A stretch of 14,514 nucleotides of DNA from Actinomycetota bacterium. GTDB taxonomy: Bacteria; Actinomycetota; Thermoleophilia; Gaiellales; Gaiellaceae. A program made the position numbers and the translations under genes. The notes below the pieces were generated by a model. The model saw only the letters and a list, made by a program, of their open reading frames with translations. It was not told the origin of the DNA and made no database searches. This document shows, one piece after another, positions 1-5,540 of the stretch. The stretch lies in the NCBI GenBank assembly GCA_005883245.1, contig VAXT01000015.1:6498-21011 (forward strand), given 5' to 3'. Position 1 is the first letter of the stretch, and every line of letters starts with the position of its first letter.

Positions 1-292
1 AGCCACTGGTTTTTTCATCCCGGTAGACGACTGCGCGCTCGCCGCCCTCGAGGACGACATCGAAGTAGCGCCGCTGCACCGGCTCCTCGGTCCACCAGCG
101 GTCGACGACGCGCCACTCTTCACGCACGAGCGCCACCGGTCTGCGATTCACCCTCCGCGGCGTACCGTCCAGATCGGGCTCGACCTGGACCGGCCGCGGC
201 GAGTTCAGTCGTCCCGCGCGACTCGACACGGGGGAACCCAGGGTTCCCCCGTGGGCCCCCTCCTTCCCGCCTTCCACGTTCACTCGCCTCAT
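1..292 (-). CDS. DUF6504 family protein, 3' end cut by window edge
   Basis: The minus-strand frame is open from position 292 through position 1 and has no stop, so the C-terminus lies outside the window. Its core reads PVALVREEWRVVDRWWTEEP, followed by VQRRYFDVVLEGGERAVVYR. I recognise this as the short DUF6504 protein commonly encoded between an ImuB-like Y-family gene and dnaE2 in actinobacteria. Its biochemical role is not known; the context suggests a part in SOS translesion synthesis. It lies 70 nt downstream of the imuB-like gene on the same strand, so the two are probably cotranscribed. The start is uncertain: ATG at 292 is the longest choice, with in-frame GTGs at 283, 277 and 253. 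The residues before about 253 are low in complexity and span a perfect palindrome, so a start at or after 253 is quite possible. Family assignment is firmer than the start. Confidence 0.7.
   Translation of the reverse strand, partial: MRRVNVEGGKEGAHGGTLGSPVSSRAGRLNSPRPVQVEPDLDGTPRRVNRRPVALVREEWRVVDRWWTEEPVQRRYFDVVLEGGERAVVYRDEKTSG
227..253. repeat. perfect 13-bp inverted repeat with 1-nt centre
   Basis: CACGGGGGAACCC (227-239) and GGGTTCCCCCGTG (241-253) are exact reverse complements around a single A at 240. This can form a very stable hairpin in DNA or RNA. It has no T-tract on either side, so it is not a standard intrinsic terminator. It lies between the imuB-like gene and the conserved core of the DUF6504 gene, and its edge coincides with a possible GTG start (253-251, minus). 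It could be a dispersed REP-like palindrome, an RNA-processing or mRNA-stabilising stem, or a hairpin that limits translation of the downstream gene. I found no second copy in this window. Confidence 0.8.
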
Positions 293-362
293 GGGCTGCG
301 CTCGGGCTAAGCCCGGCTCCGCCCACCGGCTGCTATCCGCGACCCAGCTGGCTCAGGGGCGG

Positions 363-1538
363 TCATTCATCTCTTGCGACAAGAAGGGCGCGCTGCTCCG
401 GAATCCGCGACCAGGGCGCCACCTCCACGACCGTGCACACACCCCCCTCGCCGGTGCTCGCCTTCACCTGGCGGAGCCCGTCGCGGAGCATCCCCTGCAG
501 CTCGTCGCCCTCGGGACGCACCAGCATCAGCTGCTGGCCCGTCGACTCCGTGAGCTCGAGCGCCTCCAGCTTCAGCTTCAGGAGCGGCCCCGGGATCTCG
601 GCGAGCTTCGGCCCGAGCGCGACGCGCAGCCGATCCGCCTCCGCGAACGGCTCGCGCAGCGTGAGCTGCCTGCGCCAGGAGCCGCCGCCGACGAGCGTCG
701 CCGACAGCGCGACCTTGCGCAGGAACCGCTCGCCCAGCTCCGCTCGCCCGAGGAGGCGCTCGACGAGTACCGCGAGCGCGCGCCGTAGCGTGAGCTCGTT
801 CCCGATCGCCTCGGGGAACTCGAGCGTCTCGATGAGCTCGGCAGGGGCCCGTCTTCCCCGCACGCGCCCGCGGTCTCGTCCTCTCGCCAGGCTCCAGGCG
901 CGCCGCCCGTCCGGCCCCAGTCGTTCGGATACGGCGCCGCCCGGTAGCCCAGCAAGCTCACCGACGTTGCGCACGCCGAGCTCCTCGAGCTCGCGTCGCC
1001 GCTCTCCAGCGAGAGGGAGCAGGGCGAGCGGAAGAGGCGCGAGGAACTCACGCGTGCGCTCGTCGGCAACGATCAACACCTGCCCGGGGCGCGCCACGTT
1101 CGCCGCAGCGAGGGCGGCGAACCGGCGCCCCGCAGCGCCGGCGCGTGGATCCCAGGCAGAGCCGACGGCGGCCAGGGCGCGCTCGAGCGCAGCCTCAGCA
1201 CCGCCGTAAAGCCGTTCGACACCCCGCGTCTCGAAGTAGACGCAGCCGAGATCGCCCGAGTCGACCTCGAACCCCGCGTCCTCGAGCCGGCGCAGGATCT
1301 CCTCCCAGGCCTGCTCGGCCGCGGACGGGTCCTGCTCGACGAGGACGAGCTCGGGACAGGTGGCAAGCGCCTCCCCCATGCGCATGCCCGGCTTGACGCC
1401 CTGCGCGTCGGCCGCGGCGGTCACCGAGCCGATCAGCGGCTCGGCGGGCGCGAGCGCGGCGGGTCGCAGCGCGAGCGAGGGCCGAGCGCGCAGTGCCGCC
1501 CGCAGCTCGAAGCCCGGGATGAGGACGCATGCCACCAT
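363..1538 (-). CDS. imuB: ImuB-like Y-family DNA polymerase homologue (probably catalytically inactive)
   Basis: The 391-residue product has Y-family architecture. The palm starts MVACVLIPGFELRAAL, followed by the fingers-type GVKPGMRMGEAL (47-58) and a second palm segment, SGDLGCVYFETRG near 94-106. Helix-hairpin-helix-like sequence is near 185-215 (LEELGVRNVGELAGLPG), then a little-finger region. The first metal-binding aspartate of active polymerases (the DMDAFF region) is replaced by VLIPGFE, and the SxDEA-type acidic pair is not recognisable. This matches ImuB, a noncatalytic adaptor that links DnaE2 to the sliding clamp. QQLMLV at 335-340 resembles a beta-clamp-binding motif. The next gene is DUF6504, and dnaE2 would be expected beyond the left edge. 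No imuA' precedes it, because two LexA boxes abut the start. ATG 1538 has no Shine-Dalgarno sequence. GTG 1535 (MACVLIP) is an attractive leaderless alternative, since TACGTT lies exactly at its -12 to -7. Confidence 0.88.
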   Translation of the reverse strand: MVACVLIPGFELRAALRARPSLALRPAALAPAEPLIGSVTAAADAQGVKPGMRMGEALATCPELVLVEQDPSAAEQAWEEILRRLEDAGFEVDSGDLGCVYFETRGVERLYGGAEAALERALAAVGSAWDPRAGAAGRRFAALAAANVARPGQVLIVADERTREFLAPLPLALLPLAGERRRELEELGVRNVGELAGLPGGAVSERLGPDGRRAWSLARGRDRGRVRGRRAPAELIETLEFPEAIGNELTLRRALAVLVERLLGRAELGERFLRKVALSATLVGGGSWRRQLTLREPFAEADRLRVALGPKLAEIPGPLLKLKLEALELTESTGQQLMLVRPEGDELQGMLRDGLRQVKASTGEGGVCTVVEVAPWSRIPEQRALLVARDE

Positions 1539-1539
1539 A

Positions 1540-1553
1540 CGAACGTATGTTCT
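1540..1553. promoter_or_regulatory. lexA box: LexA (SOS) box 1
   Basis: CGAACGTATGTTCT matches the actinobacterial/Gram-positive LexA operator pattern CGAAC-N4-GTTCG, with one mismatch at the final base. It overlaps the proposed -10 element of the imuB-like gene and ends 2 nt from its ATG, so bound LexA would block transcription directly. It is one of a tandem pair. Confidence 0.85.
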
Positions 1554-1570
1554 ACACGAACACGTGTTCC
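1542..1570 (-). promoter_or_regulatory. candidate leaderless promoter of the imuB-like gene
   Basis: On the minus strand, GGAACA (1570-1565) and TACGTT (1547-1542) are separated by 17 nt. TACGTT fits the actinobacterial TANNNT -10. It sits at -12 to -7 relative to the GTG at 1535, which would make that codon both transcription and translation start. No Shine-Dalgarno sequence precedes either candidate start, which agrees with a leaderless message. The -35 matches TTGACA at only three positions. Both elements are embedded in the LexA boxes. Confidence 0.55.
1557..1570. promoter_or_regulatory. lexA box: LexA (SOS) box 2
   Basis: CGAACACGTGTTCC contains the perfect dyad GAACACGTGTTC. Its centre is 17 bp from that of box 1, so the two operators lie on nearly, though not exactly, the same helix face. 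It overlaps the proposed -35 of the imuB-like gene. The divergent MFS gene begins about 40 bp further on, so its transcription might also feel LexA, but its own promoter appears to lie beyond the boxes. Confidence 0.85.
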
Positions 1571-1608
1571 CCTGTCAAGTCGTCCCTTTCAGACGCGATG
1601 ATCTGCGT

Positions 1609-2856
1609 GTGAGCGTCCTCCGCGTACGCAACTTCCGCTACCTGTTCGCGGCGCGCACGATCTCGTTCTTCGGGACGAACCTCGCACCGATCGCGGTCGC
1701 GTTCGCCGTGCTCGGGCTCGGCGGCTCCGCGACCCAGGTCGGGCTCGCGTTCGCCGCCTGGACACTCGCGCAGATCTCGACGCTGCTGATCGGCGGCGTC
1801 GTCGCCGACCGGCTTCCGCGGCGCCTCGTGATGATCGGGTCGGACGCCGCCAACCTCTGCGTCCGCTTGCTGATGGGCGCGCTCCTCGTCAGCGGCCACG
1901 CCGTGATCTGGGAGCTGATCGTGCTCCAGGCCGTGGGCGGCGCGGCGGTCGCGTTCTACTCGCCCGCGTCGGTCGGGATCGTGCCCGAGACGGTGCCCAC
2001 GCCGCTGCTCCAGCAGGCGAACAGCTTCATGTCGATCGCGCGCTACGCCGCGTTCCCGGTCGGAGCGGCGGCCGGCGGCGCGCTCGTGGCGACGATCGGC
2101 CCCGGCTACGCGCTCCTCCTCGACGGTGCGACCTACGGGACGAGCGCGCTGCTGCTGGCGATGATCAGCCTCCCGCCCCGGGCGACGGCAGCCGCGACGA
2201 ACTTCGTCCGCGAGCTCCGCGAGGGCTGGCAGGCGTTCACGGAGCACACCTGGGTCTGGCTCCTGACCTTCTGGATCTCGCTCTACTTCCTGATCACCTA
2301 CGCACCGTTCTTCGTCCTCGGCCCGTACGTCGCCAAGCACTCGCTTGGCGGTGCCTCGGCGTGGGCGATCGTCCTCACGGGCGAGGGAATCGGCTCGCTC
2401 GCGGGCGGTCTCGCCGGGCTGCGGTTCATGCCGCGCCGCCCGATGCTCGTCATCGGAGCGTTCTTCACGGTCACGGCGCTGCAGTGCGTCCTGCTCGCTC
2501 TCGAGGCGCCGGTCGCGGCGATCGGCGCATCCGCCCTGTTGGCCGGCTTCGCGTTCTCGTACGGAACCGTCGTCTGGGACACGACGCTTCAGTCGCTCGT
2601 CCCGCGGGAGAAGCTGTCCCGCGTCAGTGGATACAACTGGATGGGCGCGATGATCTTCCTGCCGGCCGGATACGCGATCGCGGGACCGGTGGCGAACGCA
2701 ATCGGCGTCTCGACCTCGCTCTGGATCGGCGCGGCCTGGATCGTCCTCAGCACGATCGCCGTGCTCAGCGTGCCGGCCGTCCGGAATGTGCGCTCAGTCG
2801 TGGCCGGGCGAGAGAACGCGCCTCCGCTCGACGAAGCCGTCGTGCAGGAGGCCTAG
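1609..2856 (+). CDS. MFS transporter (MFS_3 / EntS-like exporter family)
   Basis: The 415-residue hydrophobic product, about 12 membrane helices, begins MSVLRVRNFRYLFAARTISF. This NFR-x-LF-ARTISF opening is typical of the MFS_3 (enterobactin-exporter-like) group. The loop-2/3 motif A appears as GGVVADRLPRR at 62-72, and SPASVGIVPE is near 119-128. The family consists of proton-driven exporters of drugs, siderophores or metabolites; the substrate here cannot be read from sequence. The frame is open upstream to 1360, but that extension is antisense to the imuB-like gene. GTG 1609 gives the family's normal N-terminus. There is no clear Shine-Dalgarno sequence; GATGAT at 1597-1602 is at -12 to -7, with CTGTCA 19 nt upstream, so a leaderless start is possible. 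The stop codon overlaps that of the opposing DHA2 gene within CTAG (2853-2856). Confidence 0.88.
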   Translation: MSVLRVRNFRYLFAARTISFFGTNLAPIAVAFAVLGLGGSATQVGLAFAAWTLAQISTLLIGGVVADRLPRRLVMIGSDAANLCVRLLMGALLVSGHAVIWELIVLQAVGGAAVAFYSPASVGIVPETVPTPLLQQANSFMSIARYAAFPVGAAAGGALVATIGPGYALLLDGATYGTSALLLAMISLPPRATAAATNFVRELREGWQAFTEHTWVWLLTFWISLYFLITYAPFFVLGPYVAKHSLGGASAWAIVLTGEGIGSLAGGLAGLRFMPRRPMLVIGAFFTVTALQCVLLALEAPVAAIGASALLAGFAFSYGTVVWDTTLQSLVPREKLSRVSGYNWMGAMIFLPAGYAIAGPVANAIGVSTSLWIGAAWIVLSTIAVLSVPAVRNVRSVVAGRENAPPLDEAVVQEA

Positions 2857-4379
2857 GTCCGTGAGGACAGAGGCTCCGCTGCGGGCGGGACCTCGGGCGC
2901 CGCCTCGAGCGATTCCCTGAGCGGCAGGGCCGGGATCAGCCACGTGAGCGCGAACGCGATCAGCGAGACGCCCGCCGCCATCAGGAACACCGGATGGAGC
3001 GCGGCCGCGAACGCCTCCTCGAACAGCGACCGCACGTTGGGCGGCAGCGCGCGAATCGCCGCCGGGTTCCCTGCCTGCGGCGCGTGCGTCCCCGGAGGAA
3101 AGCGCGAGGCGATCTCCACGTGCAGGCGGTTGGCGAAGATGGCGCCGAAGATCGAGACCCCGATCGAGCCGCCGATCTGGCGGAACAGCGTCGACCCCGA
3201 GGTCGCGACGCCCATCTGACGCGGGTCGACGGCGTTCTGCACCGCGAGCACGAGCACCTGCATCACGCCGCCGAGCCCGAGGCCGAGGACGACCCCGGCG
3301 GCGAGCGCGTGCCACGTCGGCGTGCCGGCCTCCAGCCGCGAGAGCAGGTAGAGGCCGACCGCCATGACAGCCGTCCCTACGATCGGAAACGGCCGGTACC
3401 TGCCCCAACGGGTGATCAGGTTGCCGCTCAGGATCGACGTGACGAGCAGCCCACCCATGAGCGGCGTCAACTCGAGGCCGGAGCGCGTCGGGCTCGAGCC
3501 CTTCGTCACCTGCAGGTACAGCGGCAGGAACGTGATCGCGCCGAAGAGCGCGAAGCCGACGATGAAGCCGACGGCGCTCGTAGTCGCGAACGTCCTGTTG
3601 CGGAAGAGCGAGAGCGGCAGGATCGGCTCCTCGGCCCGGCTCTCGACGAAGACGAACGCGGGCACGAGGACGATGCTCGCCAGGATCAGCGCGACGATCT
3701 GCGGCGACCCCCACGCCCAGGTCGTCCCGCCGAGGCTCGTGAAGAGCACGATCGAGGTCAGCGCGCCGGCGAGCAGGGCGGCGCCGAGGTAGTCCATCGC
3801 GTGCCGCCGTAGCTCGGTCGGGGCGTGGAACGCGATCGCGATCACGGCCAGCGCGACGATCCCGACCGGCAGGTTGACGTAGAAGATCCAGCGCCAGCTG
3901 AGGTTGTCCACGAAGAACCCGCCGAGGAGCGGCCCGATGATCGTCGCGAGGCCGAACACGGCGCCGAAGTAGCCCTGGTACTTGCCCCGCTCGCGCGGCG
4001 GGATGATGTCCCCGACGACCGCGAGCGTGACGACGATCAGCCCGCCCGCGCCGAGGCCCTGCAGCGCACGGAACCCGATCAGCTGGGTCATGCTCTGCGA
4101 GAGCCCGCAGAGCGCGGAGCCGACGAGGAAGATCCCGATCGCGGACTGGAGCACGATCTTGCGGCCGAAGAGATCTCCGAGCTTGCCGTAGAGCGGGCCG
4201 GAGACGGTCGCCGTCAGGAGGTACGCCGTGACGACCCAGGACAGGTGGTCGAGGCCACCGAGGTCGCCGACGATCGTCGGCAGCGCCGTGGAGACGATCG
4301 TCTGGTCGAGCGCGGCGAGCAGCAGGACAAGCAGGAGCGCGCCGAAGATGAGCCGCACCCGCCGGCGCGACTCGGTCAT
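2853..4379 (-). CDS. DHA2-family (EmrB/QacA-type) MFS multidrug transporter
   Basis: The 508-residue product has the length and roughly 14 hydrophobic segments of drug:H+ antiporter family 2. The first helix carries the diagnostic LDQTIVSTALPTI (24-36). Motif A is GKLGDLFGRK (65-74) and motif C is GPLLGGFFVDNLSWRW (149-164), followed by IFYVNLPVGI. The charged tail after about 490 is cytosolic. Such proteins expel lipophilic drugs or metabolites across the membrane; the substrate is unknown. ATG 4379 is preceded by GGGAGG at about 10 nt. The gene lies 27 nt after the F420-oxidoreductase-like gene on the same strand, so they probably form a two-gene transcript. Its TAG stop shares CTAG with the stop of the convergent MFS gene. 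The two neighbouring MFS proteins belong to different subfamilies, so they are not a recent tandem duplication. Confidence 0.92.
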   Translation of the reverse strand: MTESRRRVRLIFGALLLVLLLAALDQTIVSTALPTIVGDLGGLDHLSWVVTAYLLTATVSGPLYGKLGDLFGRKIVLQSAIGIFLVGSALCGLSQSMTQLIGFRALQGLGAGGLIVVTLAVVGDIIPPRERGKYQGYFGAVFGLATIIGPLLGGFFVDNLSWRWIFYVNLPVGIVALAVIAIAFHAPTELRRHAMDYLGAALLAGALTSIVLFTSLGGTTWAWGSPQIVALILASIVLVPAFVFVESRAEEPILPLSLFRNRTFATTSAVGFIVGFALFGAITFLPLYLQVTKGSSPTRSGLELTPLMGGLLVTSILSGNLITRWGRYRPFPIVGTAVMAVGLYLLSRLEAGTPTWHALAAGVVLGLGLGGVMQVLVLAVQNAVDPRQMGVATSGSTLFRQIGGSIGVSIFGAIFANRLHVEIASRFPPGTHAPQAGNPAAIRALPPNVRSLFEEAFAAALHPVFLMAAGVSLIAFALTWLIPALPLRESLEAAPEVPPAAEPLSSRT

Positions 4380-4406
4380 CGGCTCACGTCCTCCCGCAGC
4401 GTCGTC

Positions 4407-4955
4407 CTACAGCTCTCCGGGCATCGCGTAGCGGTAGAAGAAACGGCCCAGCCCACCCTCGTTGATCGCGGTCATCAGGCCGAGGTGGTCCTCGAGCATC
4501 CGCGCGCTCCCGAGACCGCCGGCCGAGACCGGATGGAAGCCGGCGTCGCGGATCAGGAGCTCGGTGACCCCGACCGCGCCGCTCTCGGCCGCGTAGAGGC
4601 AGCAGGGCGGAACGCGCTGCGAGTCGATCTCGTCGTAGAGGGCCGCGTAATTGCAGTTGAACGCTTTTGCCACAGGACCGCTCACGTGCGACTTGACCTG
4701 GTGCGCGAGCGACTCGAACGCCTCGTCGCGGCCGGTGAACGCATTCGTCGCGTCGAGCACGATCGCGTCCCCGATCCCGGCCACCTTCGTGAACGCGTTC
4801 TCGATCGCGTTCGACGGAATCGCGACGAGCACCGCGTCCGAGCCCGTGGCGTTGCCGCCTTCGCTGCCGAACTCGGTCACGTCGTGCCCCGTAGCCCGCC
4901 AGCGCTTCGCGAGGCCTCCGCCGATGTTTCCCCTGCCGATCGTCGCAATCTTCAT
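4407..4955 (-). CDS. F420-dependent NADP oxidoreductase-like Rossmann protein
   Basis: The 182-residue product opens with a Rossmann fold: MKIATIGRGNIGGGLAKRW contains the dinucleotide-binding GxGxxG (7-12). It continues with SDAVLVAIPSNAI (39-51), IVLDATN (65-71) and GPVAKAFN (93-100), the order seen in NADPH-dependent F420 reductases and related F420-dependent NADP oxidoreductases. The family transfers hydride between NADP(H) and deazaflavin F420. The segment between the second strand and SDAVLV is very short (EFGSEGGNATG). The usual second helix and NADP-phosphate-binding arginine/serine turn are reduced or absent, so cofactor preference is uncertain. The product is also shorter than typical members, from memory about 200-220 residues. 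GAGGAG lies 7 nt before ATG 4955. The DHA2 exporter follows 27 nt downstream. The 96-nt gap to the divergent sigma factor A gene holds both promoters. Confidence 0.8.
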   Translation of the reverse strand: MKIATIGRGNIGGGLAKRWRATGHDVTEFGSEGGNATGSDAVLVAIPSNAIENAFTKVAGIGDAIVLDATNAFTGRDEAFESLAHQVKSHVSGPVAKAFNCNYAALYDEIDSQRVPPCCLYAAESGAVGVTELLIRDAGFHPVSAGGLGSARMLEDHLGLMTAINEGGLGRFFYRYAMPGEL

Positions 4956-5009
4956 CCGCTCACTCCTCTCGACCGAGCGCGAGGGCGGAACTCGCCCACG
5001 CGCAATACT

Positions 5010-5051
5010 CGACTAAAGAAAACGAATCGTTCACACCGTCATATCACCTGG
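5010..5051 (+). promoter_or_regulatory. upstream region of sigma factor A with elements shared by sigma factor B
   Basis: This A/T-richer patch holds CTAAA (5013-5017), the dyad AACGA-A-TCGTT (5021-5031), TCACAC (5031-5036) and TCATAT (5039-5044). TCATAT starts 13 nt before the ATG. The other sigma gene in this window has CTAAA, TCACAC and TCATAT in the same order at nearly the same distances. No Shine-Dalgarno sequence precedes ATG 5052. I infer a promoter, possibly autoregulated; which elements are -35 and -10 is not certain. Confidence 0.5.
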
Positions 5052-5540
5052 ATGCAGGGCGCGAACCTCGATGAGATCGAGGGCGTCTATCGACACAGAT
5101 TGCCCGAGTTCCTGCGGGTCGCCGCGGCGATGCTCGGGGATCGGGAGGCTGCGCGGGATGCAGTGCAAGAGGGCTTTGCGATCGCAGTGCGGAAGCGGAG
5201 GAGCTTCCGCGGCGACGGTCCGCTCGAGGCGTGGCTGTGGCGCGTCGTCGTCAATGCGGCCCGCGAGCATGGGCGGCGGCGAGGCGAGGTGCTCGATCCG
5301 GACGTGCTCGCGCGTGCGAGTGGGAACGGCTCGCTCCCAGACGAGCCCGACGCCCGAGTGCGGGCGGCGCTCGCGCTGCTTCCCGAGCGGCAGCGCCTCG
5401 CGCTCTTTCTGCGCTACTACGCCGATCTCGACTACCGGACGATCGCGGAGACGTTGTGCATCGCGGTCGGGACCGTGGGCGTGACGTTGAGCAACGCTCA
5501 GGCGAAGCTTCGTAAGCTGCTCGAGGAGGTCGCTCGATGA
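5052..5540 (+). CDS. sigma-70 family (ECF-like) RNA polymerase sigma factor A
   Basis: The 162-residue product has the two-domain ECF layout. Region 2 is near residues 8-75 and includes RVAAAMLGDREAARDAVQEG, RRSFRGDGPLEAWLWRVVVN and AR. Region 4 is near 107-160 with ALLPERQRLALFLRYYADL, DYRTIAETLCIAVGTVGVTL and a basic end, a helix-turn-helix that reads the -35 element. The role is to direct RNA polymerase to a specific regulon. ATG 5052 is the only good start that preserves region 2; the frame is open far upstream to 3825, but that part is antisense to the DHA2 and oxidoreductase genes. The last codons contain GAGGAGG, the ribosome-binding site of the next gene, whose ATG overlaps this TGA (ATGA). 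It is paralogous to sigma factor B at 13197-13679: RRSFRGxGxLEAWxWR and LFLRYYADLDYRTIA are shared. Confidence 0.9.
   Translation: MQGANLDEIEGVYRHRLPEFLRVAAAMLGDREAARDAVQEGFAIAVRKRRSFRGDGPLEAWLWRVVVNAAREHGRRRGEVLDPDVLARASGNGSLPDEPDARVRAALALLPERQRLALFLRYYADLDYRTIAETLCIAVGTVGVTLSNAQAKLRKLLEEVAR

Noticed and set aside
303..315. Short dyad CGGGCT-A-AGCCCG between imuB and DUF6504
   Set aside because: Six-base arms in DNA this GC-rich are expected by chance and there is no T-tract.
363..1538. imuB-like gene as an active Pol IV (dinB)
   Set aside because: The N-terminal metal-binding aspartate motif is missing and the DUF6504 neighbour plus LexA boxes fit the ImuB cassette.
1360..1608. N-terminal extension of the first MFS protein
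   Set aside because: It is antisense to the imuB-like gene and crosses the LexA boxes. GTG 1609 gives the normal family N-terminus.
2994..3812. Long open frames antisense to the DHA2 transporter, and similar frames at 2361-2864, 8132-9211, 8940-9941 and 12286-13110
   Set aside because: These are shadows of strong coding bias in GC-rich DNA: arginine-rich, without recognisable domains, and each opposite a clear gene.
3825..5051. Long upstream open frame that would make sigma factor A a 571-residue protein
   Set aside because: The extension is antisense to the DHA2 and oxidoreductase genes, is highly charged low-complexity sequence, and has no sigma similarity. The sigma domain begins just after ATG 5052.
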